Shown: positions 33,850 through 43,202 of the stretch, one piece after another
Position numbering within the stretch: position 1 is the stretch's first letter
Layout: each line of letters starts with the position of its first letter
Source: Microvirga tunisiensis
GTDB taxonomy: Bacteria > Pseudomonadota > Alphaproteobacteria > Rhizobiales > Beijerinckiaceae
Assembly: GCF_009296175.1 (NCBI RefSeq)
Contig: NZ_VOSK01000036.1
Coordinates: 1 to 43,322, forward strand
DNA length: 43,322 nucleotides
Direction of reading: 5' to 3'
Translations under genes and position numbers: made by a program
The notes under the pieces: generated by a model
Database searches by the model: none
Seen by the model: only the letters and a program-made list of their open reading frames with translations
Told to the model about the DNA's origin: nothing

Positions 33850-35265
33850 ATGTCGGATTGCGAAAGCCGCCCGCGGACGCTGGTCGAGAAGATCATCGAC
33901 GCACATACCATCACAATGCGTCCGGGCCGGAGCCTAATCTATCTCGACCGGATCATCACGGCAGATACCTCGCGTCCAATCTATCAGCTTCTTGAGTCGA
34001 GCGGACACCGGGTCCGCCGGCCCAACCAGACACTGTTCATCCCCGATCATTACACCCCATCACGGGGGATGTCACCGCTGGATGCCGCCGATCCCGAGAG
34101 CTGGCGCGCGATTGTCGAGACGCAGGATTATAGCAGTCGTGAGGGGCTGCAGATGTTTCCGATGGGCGATCCGCGGCGCGGCATCCAGCATACGGTCTCA
34201 ATCGAACATGGCTTCGCACTGCCAGGGCTGACTGTCGCAGCCACGGATTCCCACACACTGACCCAAGGTGCAGTTGGCGCTATTGCCCTGAGTATCAGCG
34301 CCGACATGGTCCATGCCCTCGCGACCCAGACGCTTTGGCTCAAGATCCCTGGTCAGATGCGCATCGTGCTCGAGGGCCGCTGCAAGCCAGGTGTTACGGC
34401 CAAGGACGTCGCCCTTTTGTTACTGGCGCGGCTTGGGCCGCGCGGCGCAGCAGGCATGGCAGTGGAGTATTGCGGTAGCCATGTTCGCGCGCTCGGCATC
34501 GGAGGGCGGATGACACTGTGCAACCTGGCGACAGAGCTTGGGGCGCGGGCTGCAATCATCGCTCCGGACGATATCACCTATGACGCACTGGCAGGCGCCA
34601 CATTTGCGCCCAAAGACGCAGCATGGGATCAATTCCGCGCGGAGCGATTACAGCTTCGTAGCGATGAGGATGCCAGCTGGTCCCGCAGCGTCACGCTTGA
34701 CGTTGGGGAGGTTGCGCCGATGGTAAGCTGGGGCACGAGCCCGGCGCAGGCTGTTCCCGTCACCGGACACGTTCCCGATCCGCGGAACGAACCCGATCCG
34801 CTGCGTCGTAGTAAAATGACCGAAGCTCTGAGCTATATGGGCCTTGTGCCCGGGACCGAGATCCGTGACCTGCAGATAGACCAGGTGTTCATCGGCTCAT
34901 GCGCGAACGGACACATCCAGGACCTGAAGGAGGCTGCTGCCATCCTAAAGGGGCGCCGCGTCCGGGTGCCAACGCTCGTCGTGCCGGGTTCGGGTCATGT
35001 CGGGGCCGAAGCCGAGGCTCTGGGTCTGGTCGACACGTTCCGGGCAGCAGGCGCTGTTTGGGGAGAAAGTGGCTGTTCAATGTGCAATTCGATGAATGGT
35101 GACATCGTTCGGCCTGGTCTGCGTTGCGCGTCTACGAGCAACCGCAACCACATGGGGCGGCAGGGTCCAGGCAGCAGAACGCATCTTGTATCTCCCGCGA
35201 TGGCTGCCGCCGCCGCAGTAGCCGGCCGTTTTCATGACATTCGCGACTTGTCGGAGTTGCCATGA
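33850..35265 (+). CDS. LeuC-like large subunit of an aconitase-superfamily hydro-lyase
   Basis: A 471-residue protein, full length for LeuC. The three cysteines that bind the [4Fe-4S] cluster are Cys351 (VFIGSCANG), Cys409 and Cys412 (ESGCSMCNSMNGD). The ending CASTSNRN, MGRQG-GSRTHLVSPAMAAA is classic. The family isomerises or hydrates 2-substituted malates (3-isopropylmalate, citramalate/citraconate, dimethylmalate, homoaconitate). No leuA or leuB is nearby and the neighbours are oxidative enzymes, so a catabolic role is more likely than leucine synthesis. Its stop overlaps the leuD-like start by four bases (ATGA). Confidence 0.9.
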   Translation: MSDCESRPRTLVEKIIDAHTITMRPGRSLIYLDRIITADTSRPIYQLLESSGHRVRRPNQTLFIPDHYTPSRGMSPLDAADPESWRAIVETQDYSSREGLQMFPMGDPRRGIQHTVSIEHGFALPGLTVAATDSHTLTQGAVGAIALSISADMVHALATQTLWLKIPGQMRIVLEGRCKPGVTAKDVALLLLARLGPRGAAGMAVEYCGSHVRALGIGGRMTLCNLATELGARAAIIAPDDITYDALAGATFAPKDAAWDQFRAERLQLRSDEDASWSRSVTLDVGEVAPMVSWGTSPAQAVPVTGHVPDPRNEPDPLRRSKMTEALSYMGLVPGTEIRDLQIDQVFIGSCANGHIQDLKEAAAILKGRRVRVPTLVVPGSGHVGAEAEALGLVDTFRAAGAVWGESGCSMCNSMNGDIVRPGLRCASTSNRNHMGRQGPGSRTHLVSPAMAAAAAVAGRFHDIRDLSELP

Positions 35266-35903
35266 CCATGCACGGGATAATCCGCAGCCGAGCCTATCTC
35301 TTGCCTGGCTCCGACATTGATACAGACCAGATCTTTCCCTCGCGCTTCCAGAGCCGCGTTGACGGCAGGAACGACTTGGCACCCTATTTTTTCCATGACC
35401 GCCGGTTCAATGCCGAAGGGCAGCCGATCGCGACGATGGTGCTGAATGATCCGAGCTTGCAAGGCGCACAAATCTTGGTCTCTTCGCGAAACTACGCCTG
35501 CGGCTCGGCCAGACCAGGGGCGATCTTCGCTCATCGAGACTTCGGTATTCGAATTCTAATATCCGAGTCGTTCGGCCCAGTATTTCCCACCGTCTGCTAC
35601 AAGTTCGGCGTATTACCCATCGAACTGAGCGGAGGGGACATGGCGGCTCTTCTGAGTTATTTGGAAGCAGAGCCTTTAACCATGCTGGAGGTAAACCTCC
35701 AGCAGCAGCGAATTCAGCTCGCGAATAGTGCCGTGCTGGAGTTCGCGCTCGACGAACATGTAAGGACGATCGCCTTATCCGGTGGCGACGAACTTGGACT
35801 GACCAAGTCGCATGCCGCCGAGATCGAGCGGTTTGAAATGGCGCGGCGGCATGCGCTTCCTTGGCTGTTCGATACGACGACAAAGCAGGGGGCTGATTTA
35901 TGA
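35262..35903 (+). CDS. LeuD-like small subunit of the hydro-lyase
   Basis: A 213-residue swivel-domain subunit. It begins with the family element PGSDIDTDQIFPSRF (15-29). The active-site loop is CGSARPGA at 80-87, whereas LeuD usually has CGSSREHA: the catalytic Ser82 and the substrate-binding Arg84 remain, but Ser-Glu-His are replaced by Ala-Pro-Gly. That suggests a substrate different from isopropylmalate. Both junctions are ATGA overlaps, with leuC-like upstream and the GMC gene downstream, so the subunits should be made in step. Confidence 0.88.
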   Translation: MTMHGIIRSRAYLLPGSDIDTDQIFPSRFQSRVDGRNDLAPYFFHDRRFNAEGQPIATMVLNDPSLQGAQILVSSRNYACGSARPGAIFAHRDFGIRILISESFGPVFPTVCYKFGVLPIELSGGDMAALLSYLEAEPLTMLEVNLQQQRIQLANSAVLEFALDEHVRTIALSGGDELGLTKSHAAEIERFEMARRHALPWLFDTTTKQGADL

Positions 35904-37528
35904 AGGATCAATATGACTATATCATCGTTGGCGCCGGCTCAGCTGGTTGCGTGCTAGCCCGTCGGCTGACGGATGCGCCAGGGGTCCGTGTCCTGCTACT
36001 TGAGGCTGGGCCAGAAGCGCATGACTTTTGGCTGCGTACACCGGCTGGCATGGCCCGGATGATGCACCATCCAAAATATAACTGGAACTTCGAGACGGAA
36101 CCTGTTCCTACCCTGGGCGACCGCAGAATCTACTGGCCGCGCGGCAAGACCATGGGAGGTTCAAGCGCCATCAACGGCATGGTCCACATCCGGGGAGACC
36201 GACGCGACTATGATCATTGGGAGGCCCTAGGTAACCCGGGGTGGGGGTGGGATCGAATTGGTAAGCTCTTCGACGCCATGGAAAATGATATCACTGGTCC
36301 GGCCAAGCCGCGGTTAGGCGGCCCCCTGAACATCAGCCATGCAGCTGTAATACACCCGACGGTGCACGACTTCATCGCGGCAGGGCGCGCACTCGGCCTA
36401 AGGTACAACGACGACGTCAACTCGGGCGACATTGAAGGAATTGGCCTTCTGAAGTTCAATATCCGCAATGGGCAACGCCAAAGCAGCTACGACGCATACC
36501 TTGCACCCGTCCGCGATCGGGCCAACCTGACGGTAATCACGGGCGCTCATGTTACGCGCGTGGTACTGAACGAGCGGACAGCAAAGGGGATTGCAGCGGT
36601 TCTGCCGGACGGGCAGCATGTGACCTTCCATGCTAGGGGAGAAGTCATCCTGGCTGCCGGGGCGCTAAATTCGCCACAGTTGCTCATGCTCTCAGGTGTC
36701 GGCGATCCAGCAGAACTGGTACGGCATCAGGTCGGCGTCGTGCACGCCCTACCCGGTGTCGGAGCAAATCTTCAGGACCATTTCGTCAGCCGGGTGCAAG
36801 TTCGGGTGACGCCAGGCAGCTCCTACAACAAATCACTCCAGGGATGGCGTAAATATCTGGCTGGGGCCCAGTATCTGCTCAAGCAGTCGGGATACTTGGC
36901 GCTCGGCTCGTCACCGGCGGCAGCGTTCGTGAAAAGCCACCCTGACATGGCCTATGCCGATGTCGAAATCAGTTTCCGGCCGATGACATTCGGTTTCGAC
37001 ACCAGGGGGGGCGTCGCGGTACACAAATTCGATGCGATGAGCGCCTCGGTCTATCGAGTGAGGCCGTCATCGCGTGGTCGTATCGGGCTGCACTCGTCCG
37101 ATCCCCGCCAACCCGCACGCTTCGAGCCGAACTATCTGGCCACGGACGATGACATTGCGGCAATGATCGCGGGTATCAGAGCATTCCGATCGATTATCGC
37201 GCAAAGCCCGCTGCGCGAGCGTGTAGTCGCCGAAATGGTTCCAGGACCTGACGTGCGAAGTGACGAACAACTTCTGGACTATCTTAGGGCTGATGGGCAA
37301 TGCGCCTTCCATCCCGCAGGCACATGCAAGATGGGACCCGATGCAATGGCCGTGGTCGATTGTCGCCTTCGCGTCCATGGGATCGATCGTCTGCGGGTGG
37401 CTGATGCCTCGATTATGCCGGTGGTCGTTTCAGGCAACACCAATGCCGCCTCGATGGTCATTGGCGAGAATGCAGCGCGAATGATTCTAGAAGACGCAAG
37501 ACACCAGAGAACCGTTGCCGCGGCTTGA
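35900..37528 (+). CDS. GMC-family FAD-dependent oxidoreductase (choline/alcohol dehydrogenase-like)
   Basis: A 542-residue flavoprotein. The FAD-binding G-A-G-S-A-G is at residues 11-16, the GMC signature is around RGKTMGGSSAINGM and VILAAGALNSPQLLMLSGVG, and the active-site pair is His471 (FHPAGTCKMG) with Asn513 (VSGNTNAA). No signal peptide, so it is cytoplasmic or membrane-associated. It oxidises a primary alcohol to the aldehyde, feeding the ALDH 38 nt downstream. It starts within the leuD-like stop (ATGA). Relatives act on choline, polyethylene glycol, alkanols or hydroxymethylfurfural. Confidence 0.92.
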   Translation: MKDQYDYIIVGAGSAGCVLARRLTDAPGVRVLLLEAGPEAHDFWLRTPAGMARMMHHPKYNWNFETEPVPTLGDRRIYWPRGKTMGGSSAINGMVHIRGDRRDYDHWEALGNPGWGWDRIGKLFDAMENDITGPAKPRLGGPLNISHAAVIHPTVHDFIAAGRALGLRYNDDVNSGDIEGIGLLKFNIRNGQRQSSYDAYLAPVRDRANLTVITGAHVTRVVLNERTAKGIAAVLPDGQHVTFHARGEVILAAGALNSPQLLMLSGVGDPAELVRHQVGVVHALPGVGANLQDHFVSRVQVRVTPGSSYNKSLQGWRKYLAGAQYLLKQSGYLALGSSPAAAFVKSHPDMAYADVEISFRPMTFGFDTRGGVAVHKFDAMSASVYRVRPSSRGRIGLHSSDPRQPARFEPNYLATDDDIAAMIAGIRAFRSIIAQSPLRERVVAEMVPGPDVRSDEQLLDYLRADGQCAFHPAGTCKMGPDAMAVVDCRLRVHGIDRLRVADASIMPVVVSGNTNAASMVIGENAARMILEDARHQRTVAAA

Positions 37529-37566
37529 GAGCGTAGTCGGAGAAGTAAGACGAATGAGAGGGCGCC

Positions 37567-39051
37567 ATGAATCAGGTAAGCATTACATCCGGGTCGAACG
37601 AGGCTCGCGAATGGCTGAAAGACGGACCAAAAATGCTCTTTCTGGAAGGTTCCTGGCGCCCTGCGTCGGATGGCGGCCTGTTCGCTTCGACCAATCCTAC
37701 GACGGATGGAAAACTTGTAGAGGTCAGCTGCGCAACTCCGGATGATGTGAACAGTGCTGCGGCTGCGGCCGAAGCCGCGATGGACAACCCTGCTTGGTCG
37801 GAGCTATCTCCCCATCGGCGGGCCGACTACCTATTCGAACTGGCACGTCTAGTCGGAGAGAATGTCGATCAGCTTGCTGTTCTTGAAACCCTGGACATGG
37901 GTGCGCCGCTCACTCTCAGCCGCAAATGGGTCGAGAACGGTGCACAAACTCTGAAATATTACGCGGGCTGGGCCAGCAAGGTGTTCGGCGTGACACTACC
38001 ATCAGATGGAGAGCGATTCATCTATACCCTACGGGAACCCGTCGGGGTCTGCGGTCTCATAACACCATGGAACACGCCGTTCACTCAAGCGGTGAACAAG
38101 ATCGCTGCCGCTCTGGCCTTTGGCAACACCTGTATTGTGAAACCCTCCGAGGTTGCTTCGTTGACGACAATTCGGCTCTTCGAACTGATTGCGACACTCG
38201 GGCTACCGCACGGGGTTGTCGCCCTGCTTACGGGGCGAGGCGGTATCGTGGGAAATGCGATGGTCCAGAACCCGCGCATTGCCAAGATCGTCTTCACCGG
38301 CTCAAGTGAGGTTGGCCGACGCATCTACCGCGATTCCGGAGACTCGGTGCGCAAGATCACGTTGGAACTCGGCGGCAAGTCACCGAACCTGATCTTTCCC
38401 GATGCCGATCTCGACAAGGCAGCCGTCGGGGCCGTCGCCGGCTTCTGCCGCAACTCGGGACAGGTGTGCTCTGCCGGCTCCAGGATTCTTGTGCATCACA
38501 CGATCATCGACTGCTTTGCTGAACGGCTTCATGCCGTCGTCCAGGATCAGGTCGTCGGTGATCCGCTGGACCCACGCACTCAGATTGGGCCCTTGGCGTC
38601 ACGGCGGCACCTCGAAACTGTTGAGGCTCATCTGGCAGCGGCCGAGTCGTCCAATGGCAGCCAAGTATTGCGCGGACGGTCGGGACCAGCGCAGGGTAGT
38701 TTCATGGCGCCTGCCATCATCTGCGGGCTCTCGAACGAGGCGCCGATCGCCCGCCAGGAGATCTTCGGCCCCGTCACCATGCTGATCCCGTTCCGCGACG
38801 AGGCCGAGGCGCTGGCTATTGCCAACGACACCGACTACGGTTTGGCATCGGCAATCTGGACCCGCGATATCAGTCGCGCCCACCGGATGTCGCGCAAGCT
38901 GAAGTCCGGGCGGGTCTGGATCAACACCTATGCTGAGGTTGACCAGGTCATGCCGCTCGGCGGCTACAAAAGTTCTGGCATCGGCCGGGAACTCGGTCAT
39001 GAGTCGCTGGAGACCTACACACAAACCAAATCTGTTCTGATGCGGATCTAG
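37567..39051 (+). CDS. Aldehyde dehydrogenase family protein (last gene of the catabolic operon)
   Basis: A 494-residue ALDH with ITPWNTPF (165-172), VKPSE, the general base Glu268 (LELGGKSPNLIF), the nucleophile Cys301 (SGQVCSAGSR) and QEIFGPVTML. GAGAGGG precedes the ATG. It forms an alcohol dehydrogenase plus aldehyde dehydrogenase pair with the GMC enzyme just upstream. It differs from the ALDH at 32297, so the operon probably oxidises two different aldehydes, or one at each end of a molecule. A weak stem, GGCTCA-N16-TGAGCC, lies after the stop. Confidence 0.92.
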   Translation: MNQVSITSGSNEAREWLKDGPKMLFLEGSWRPASDGGLFASTNPTTDGKLVEVSCATPDDVNSAAAAAEAAMDNPAWSELSPHRRADYLFELARLVGENVDQLAVLETLDMGAPLTLSRKWVENGAQTLKYYAGWASKVFGVTLPSDGERFIYTLREPVGVCGLITPWNTPFTQAVNKIAAALAFGNTCIVKPSEVASLTTIRLFELIATLGLPHGVVALLTGRGGIVGNAMVQNPRIAKIVFTGSSEVGRRIYRDSGDSVRKITLELGGKSPNLIFPDADLDKAAVGAVAGFCRNSGQVCSAGSRILVHHTIIDCFAERLHAVVQDQVVGDPLDPRTQIGPLASRRHLETVEAHLAAAESSNGSQVLRGRSGPAQGSFMAPAIICGLSNEAPIARQEIFGPVTMLIPFRDEAEALAIANDTDYGLASAIWTRDISRAHRMSRKLKSGRVWINTYAEVDQVMPLGGYKSSGIGRELGHESLETYTQTKSVLMRI

Positions 39052-39118
39052 GCTCATCGCCGTATTCCGTGCTGAGCCATCGCGCCACTCCATCCTGGTC
39101 TACATGTCTCAGAAAGGA

Positions 39119-39460
39119 TCATTCGCTCGAGTCCCCTGCATCGATGGCGAAGGCGAGACAGGTATCTCCCCAAGCTGAGCAGGTCAAATCCATACCGTTC
39201 GAGCGCCAGCGGGAGATCGAGTGCGTGCTCGTCAGCCCGGCCGTCGAGGACACGACGTTTGCAAACGGCCGTGCATTTCTCCGGCAGGATGGCGTGACTA
39301 TCCAATAACAGTTGGACACGCTTGGCACTTACGGCTGTCTGATCGGTAGGCCGCCTTCCCCGACAGAGAGGGGCGGCGCTTCCCCGATAGCCGTGGGTTG
39401 GCCGTGCGTCCACCAATGCGGGAATTGCTGGCAGTCGTTCTGCAGCATTTGCGCGGCCGT
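39119..39460 (-). pseudogene. IS3-family (IS2 group) orfB fragment, frameshifted
   Basis: On the minus strand one frame has LPAIPALVDARPTHGYR and KRVQLLLDSHAI, and the next frame has SRWRSNGMDLTCSAWG and LAFAIDAGD. Together they match the IS2-group OrfB order: ALVDARPTYGYR, KRVYRLLDSH, then a segment like SDGLEFTCWNGE and AF-x-D. At least one frameshift joins them, and both ends are missing. The debris lies between the end of the catabolic operon and the convergent GMC gene, so the stretch 39052-39583 contains no working gene. Confidence 0.65.
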
Positions 39461-39583
39461 TGGTGCGCACCAAGAGCCTAAGCACTTTGGATCGTGCCCG
39501 CGTTGGGCAATCGCAAGTTCTGTGCGTCACGGCGGACAAAATCCGTGGTTTCCGACCCGCGCTGCGTGATCGACGTGACTATC

Positions 39584-41239
39584 TTACTTCGAACTAAGCT
39601 GGCGGCCGAGCTTTTCACCGATCATCATGCACGCTGCATAGATGTTCCCGCTGATCTGGTGCGGCATGACCGAGGCGTCGGATATCCAGAGGTTGTCGAT
39701 GCCCCGCACGCGGAGATCCGGCGTAACGACGAAGTCTTCGTCGGCCCCCATACGACAAGTGCCGGCAGGGTGATATGCCAAGCCGGCGCGCTCTCGTACG
39801 TAGTCGACGATCTGTTCATGGCTGCTGATGTGCGGACCCGGCTCGATCACTTCGCTCACCAAGTTGGCCATTGGGGCGGTAGACACGATGCGACGGAACA
39901 TGTCGACGCATCGGACAAGAGTTTCCACATCCCGCCTATCGCCCAGAAGATTCGGCTCGATCAGCGGGGCATCCGTTGGATCGGCACTGGCGAGGCGGAT
40001 CTGACCAACGCTTTTGGGATAGCTCTTCACGAAGTGGATCGAGACAGAAGGATAATTCAGAATATCGACACTCTTGTAGAAGCTGCTTTCATTGGAGAAA
40101 ACGGCGCCGAACGGCGAGAAGAGTACCTGCACGTCAGGAATGGGCTCCTGCGGCGCGCTTCGCACGAACCCTTGAGTTTCGACAACGGAGGCTATCGGCC
40201 CTTGACCTTGCAGTACAAATTTGGTGAGAAAGCAGACCTTTTGCCAAAGACCTCCTGTGGGATTGAAGCTGGGAATGTTGACTCGGAGTGCCGTTCTGAG
40301 GATCGGGTGCTCCATCAAATTCCTGCCTACTTGGGGGCGGTCGATCACGACGTCTATTCCAAGAGATTGCAAGGCATTTGCGTCGCCGATGCCGGAGAGC
40401 ATCAGAATTTGCGGTGTGTTGATCGCTCCGCCGCAAAGAACAACCTTGGCGGCGCGCGCCTCTCTTATTTCGCCATTGTGCTCATAAATGACTCCGGTCA
40501 CGCACCTGTTAGCAAGCCGCAACTTGTGCACATGGGCGTTTGTGACAAGTTTGAGATTCCTTCGCTTTAATGCTGGCTTCAGGAACGCATCAGCCGAAGT
40601 ATGACGAAAGCCCCTGCGTTGATTGAACTGCGCATAGCCAACACCCTCTTGCTGAACGCCATTGTAGTCGTGTGTCCATGGAAATCCGACAACTTGCGCC
40701 GACTCGAGATATGCCTCAGTCAACGGATGACAGTGGCGGGCCTCGCGAACCGAGATTGCTCCGGAATGACCACGAAACCGGGGATCAGGTGGAGTTAGGT
40801 AGCCCGGTTCACATCGTTCAAGTGAAGCAAACAACGGCATGACATCATCGGCGGACCAACCGGTGTTGCCCATTGCGGCCCATCGGTCATAGTCCGCTCG
40901 GGTACCACGTACGTAGTTCATCCCGTTGATGCTGCCGGTGCCTCCTACCACGCGACCCCTCCGCCAATGGTCGGTCCGCATATTGCGCGAAGGATCGGGT
41001 TGCGAATAGTAATGCCACTCGTAGCGAGACAGGTTCAGATAGTAACCCAGTCCAAATGCTTTAAGAAGGGGTGTGTCCGGCGGACCGGCCTCCAAGACTA
41101 GGACGCGTTGCGATGCATTCTCACTGAGTCGCGCGGCAACGACGCTGCCTGCACTCCCAGCTCCAACAATGATGTAATCCCAATGACCGGCATCCGGCGT
41201 CACGCCTTCGGTGTCCTGTGCCATCTTCGCGCCAAACAT
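39584..41239 (-). CDS. Second GMC-family FAD-dependent oxidoreductase
   Basis: 551 residues from the ATG at 41239, which has GAGG six bases upstream; starts at 41251 and 41224 are also in frame. The FAD-binding G-A-G-S-A-G is at 26-31, GRVVGGTGSINGMNYVRG is the GMC signature, and His490 (YHPAGTCRMG) with Asn532 (ISGNIYAA) form the active site. It is clearly diverged from the GMC enzyme at 35900 (TGSIN for SSAIN, for example), so it is not a recent copy. It is transcribed alone and converges on the operon. Only a weak core match to the LysR operator (41649-41663) lies upstream. Confidence 0.9.
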   Translation of the reverse strand: MFGAKMAQDTEGVTPDAGHWDYIIVGAGSAGSVVAARLSENASQRVLVLEAGPPDTPLLKAFGLGYYLNLSRYEWHYYSQPDPSRNMRTDHWRRGRVVGGTGSINGMNYVRGTRADYDRWAAMGNTGWSADDVMPLFASLERCEPGYLTPPDPRFRGHSGAISVREARHCHPLTEAYLESAQVVGFPWTHDYNGVQQEGVGYAQFNQRRGFRHTSADAFLKPALKRRNLKLVTNAHVHKLRLANRCVTGVIYEHNGEIREARAAKVVLCGGAINTPQILMLSGIGDANALQSLGIDVVIDRPQVGRNLMEHPILRTALRVNIPSFNPTGGLWQKVCFLTKFVLQGQGPIASVVETQGFVRSAPQEPIPDVQVLFSPFGAVFSNESSFYKSVDILNYPSVSIHFVKSYPKSVGQIRLASADPTDAPLIEPNLLGDRRDVETLVRCVDMFRRIVSTAPMANLVSEVIEPGPHISSHEQIVDYVRERAGLAYHPAGTCRMGADEDFVVTPDLRVRGIDNLWISDASVMPHQISGNIYAACMMIGEKLGRQLSSK

Positions 41240-41942
41240 GAGCTGCCTCATTTGTTACGCACTCAATCTTTCAGTATCTCTGTTGTGCGTTGGTACGCCC
41301 TGATTGACTCATGCATCGAGCTATCAAGTCGGCGACGCATGACACGCCCAGCCGACGATCGACGAAATAGAGCGCGGAGCTGCGCAGAACCCGAACGTCG
41401 AGCATCGGCAGCTCGTCGGGAGTATCTCCTATCTATGTAGTCCGCGCTCGGGCTAAGTCATCGATAGCAGAGCTGCTACTGGACTCGCCGCCGTACATAG
41501 AAACGCGTCTTTATCAGTTTGAGATTCATTGCCTCTTCCCCGAATTGGTTGAGCGTGGGCTGCGCGTTTAGCGCAGCCTTCGACGGCCTTGCGACAATGC
41601 TGACATTGGCGACCTCAACCGAAAAGCCGGGATAGTTCTTTATCTCCTATAGATCGGTCCTATGTCGCCAAAGCTTCCTTAAGGCGTCAAACGCCAAGGA
41701 ACTCCAGCTTCTGGATTCATCGGACGGCGTGCCGCTGATCTTACTGCACAATCGAGGGGCGCGCGTGGCTCGGGAGTACGCCATCCTTGGCTGATCGAAG
41801 AACTGACAGCGCCTTCTTGGATCTCCCAGGCGCTGTAAACTGGTTCGGAAAATTCCTGCTAGAGGGCGGGGCGGAGCCTGCATCCCGGGCGGAGGTTATT
41901 CGGCGAGGTTGATCGACAGAACGAACCTCTCTCCAAAAGTCG
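41240..41942. other. Region upstream of the second GMC gene, no gene seen
   Basis: About 700 nt without a recognisable coding frame. It includes the stem-loop at 41558-41578 and an ATAG-N7-CTAT element at 41649-41663, which fits only the 8-bp core of the LysR motif and could be chance. Some short GC-rich frames probably represent decayed sequence. Confidence 0.45.
41558..41578. terminator. Stem-loop GGCTGCGC-GTTTA-GCGCAGCC
   Basis: A perfect 8-bp GC-rich stem with a 5-nt loop. It has no T-run on either side, so it may be a terminator-like structure or a relic of a mobile element end. No gene ends directly before it on either strand. Confidence 0.4.
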
Positions 41943-41990
41943 TTGATCTCCGGTCACAGCCGCTTTTTAGGGTCATCACATCGGTCGGGC

Positions 41991-42369
41991 GGGCTGGCAC
42001 AAGCTCCGGCTGGCGAAGGCAAGGAGCGGCTCGTCACCGAGACATTTGAGCCGAGCGACATCATTTCAGGAGTCGCTAGATGGGTCTGCACTGATGGGAG
42101 CGAGCTCATCCTTTGGCGCAAGGAACTCTGCTGGATGCCCAAGCTGTCTTTCCGCAATCCATTCCCATGGAGGTTATCGAGGCGCTGCTGGCGCCGTCGA
42201 CCCCGGCGGTGCCGTCGCGGGCGCTTCCACCGTGCAAGGGATTGAGGGCCTGACTGGCGACAGACTGCATGGACAGGCGGAGCCGCCTTCTAGGTCTCCC
42301 GAGAATTGTGCAGGAGAGATTGAAGTGGGATCAGCAATGCGAGCACTCGGTGTGCGTCCGCGGACATGA
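41991..42369 (+). pseudogene. IS66-family TnpA (orfA) remnant
   Basis: The plus frame contains GEGKERLVTETFEPSDIISG followed by VARWVCTDGSELILWRKELC. This matches the HTH region of IS66 TnpA proteins (KERLV-ET-EPG, VAR-GL-SQL-WR-EL). A frameshift near 42135 is followed by unrelated frames, but the end (GEIEVG..MRALGVRP, around 42319-42365) again resembles the TnpA C-terminus. No TnpB or TnpC can be recognised downstream. Confidence 0.55.
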
Positions 42370-43202
42370 GAGCCAGCAAGCAATAAGGAGAATCCGGTTT
42401 TCGGCCTGCGAGTATTAGGCAGCCTTGGCATCCGCTGTTCGGGCATACCATTCGGGTCCCTCAGTGTCGGCGCGGTAAGGCCTTGAGCCTCGTCAAGACC
42501 TTTGGGCAATCCGACTCCTCGCGGCGAAAGATGGCCTCGATGTTCGACGAACGCTGTTGCGCCGGCATGAGACTGGAATTGCCGCAGGTCGGGATTGAGG
42601 GCCGAGCCCACCGTTGTCTTTGCTTCACGGAAGAAGAGCCGTCTCCCCGTTGCACGATCTCGCCGTTCAGGGAAAGATCGGTCAATAGCCGGCGCCACAA
42701 GGTGGTTCCGGATCAAAGTATGTGGACGGTTGAGACCTGCCCGAAGAAAGTTCACGGTCTATGCAACTAACCGGGCTCATCGGCACCTTGTTCAACTAAT
42801 GTGGGCCGTCCTGAGCGTGAGCGGGATATCGCAACCTCACCGTGCAAGAGAGCAAGTTACTCATCACCCCCTACGAAATTTCGGATTGGTCAAGAGCCGT
42901 GTGGTCGACCATGTTGCTCGAGCGGCATAATCACACATTGTGTGGCACCAAAAGCAATCAGGTATTGCTTACCATTGATACAGCACGTATTAGTGTTTAG
43001 TTTTAATAAAACCGTTTTAAGCCAATTCATTGAGCTTGCCTCCGTAACGCATTTTAAGTAATCCTAAACAACCGTTGCTTAGTCAATCATCACTTTGTAG
43101 TAAGACTATGCTGTCTGGCCTATAGTTGTATGTTCACCATATTACACGGTGGCAGACCAAGGTTTCGCCTGCATCATAGATGCGAGGGCACACTGGACGG
43201 AT
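42370..43202. other. Terminal intergenic region with an AT-rich stretch
   Basis: No gene of a known family is seen in these 833 nt. 42940-43140 is markedly richer in A+T than the rest of the window and contains the perfect dyad GTTTTA-A-TAAAAC near 43000-43012. It may be the leader or target region of the neighbouring IS30 element, or DNA from another source. Confidence 0.45.

Noticed and set aside
33850..35903. Housekeeping leucine biosynthesis leuC/leuD
   Set aside because: No leuA or leuB nearby, the LeuD loop is atypical, and the genes are coupled to GMC and ALDH genes under a LysR-type operator.
39494..40570. A 358-codon plus-strand frame
   Set aside because: It lies antisense over the GMC oxidoreductase at 39584-41239, whose full set of family motifs is on the other strand; its product matches no family.
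42174..42755. A 193-codon minus-strand frame between the IS66 and IS30 remnants
   Set aside because: The product is Pro/Arg-rich with no family resemblance, and it overlaps the IS66 remnant; probably chance in GC-rich DNA.
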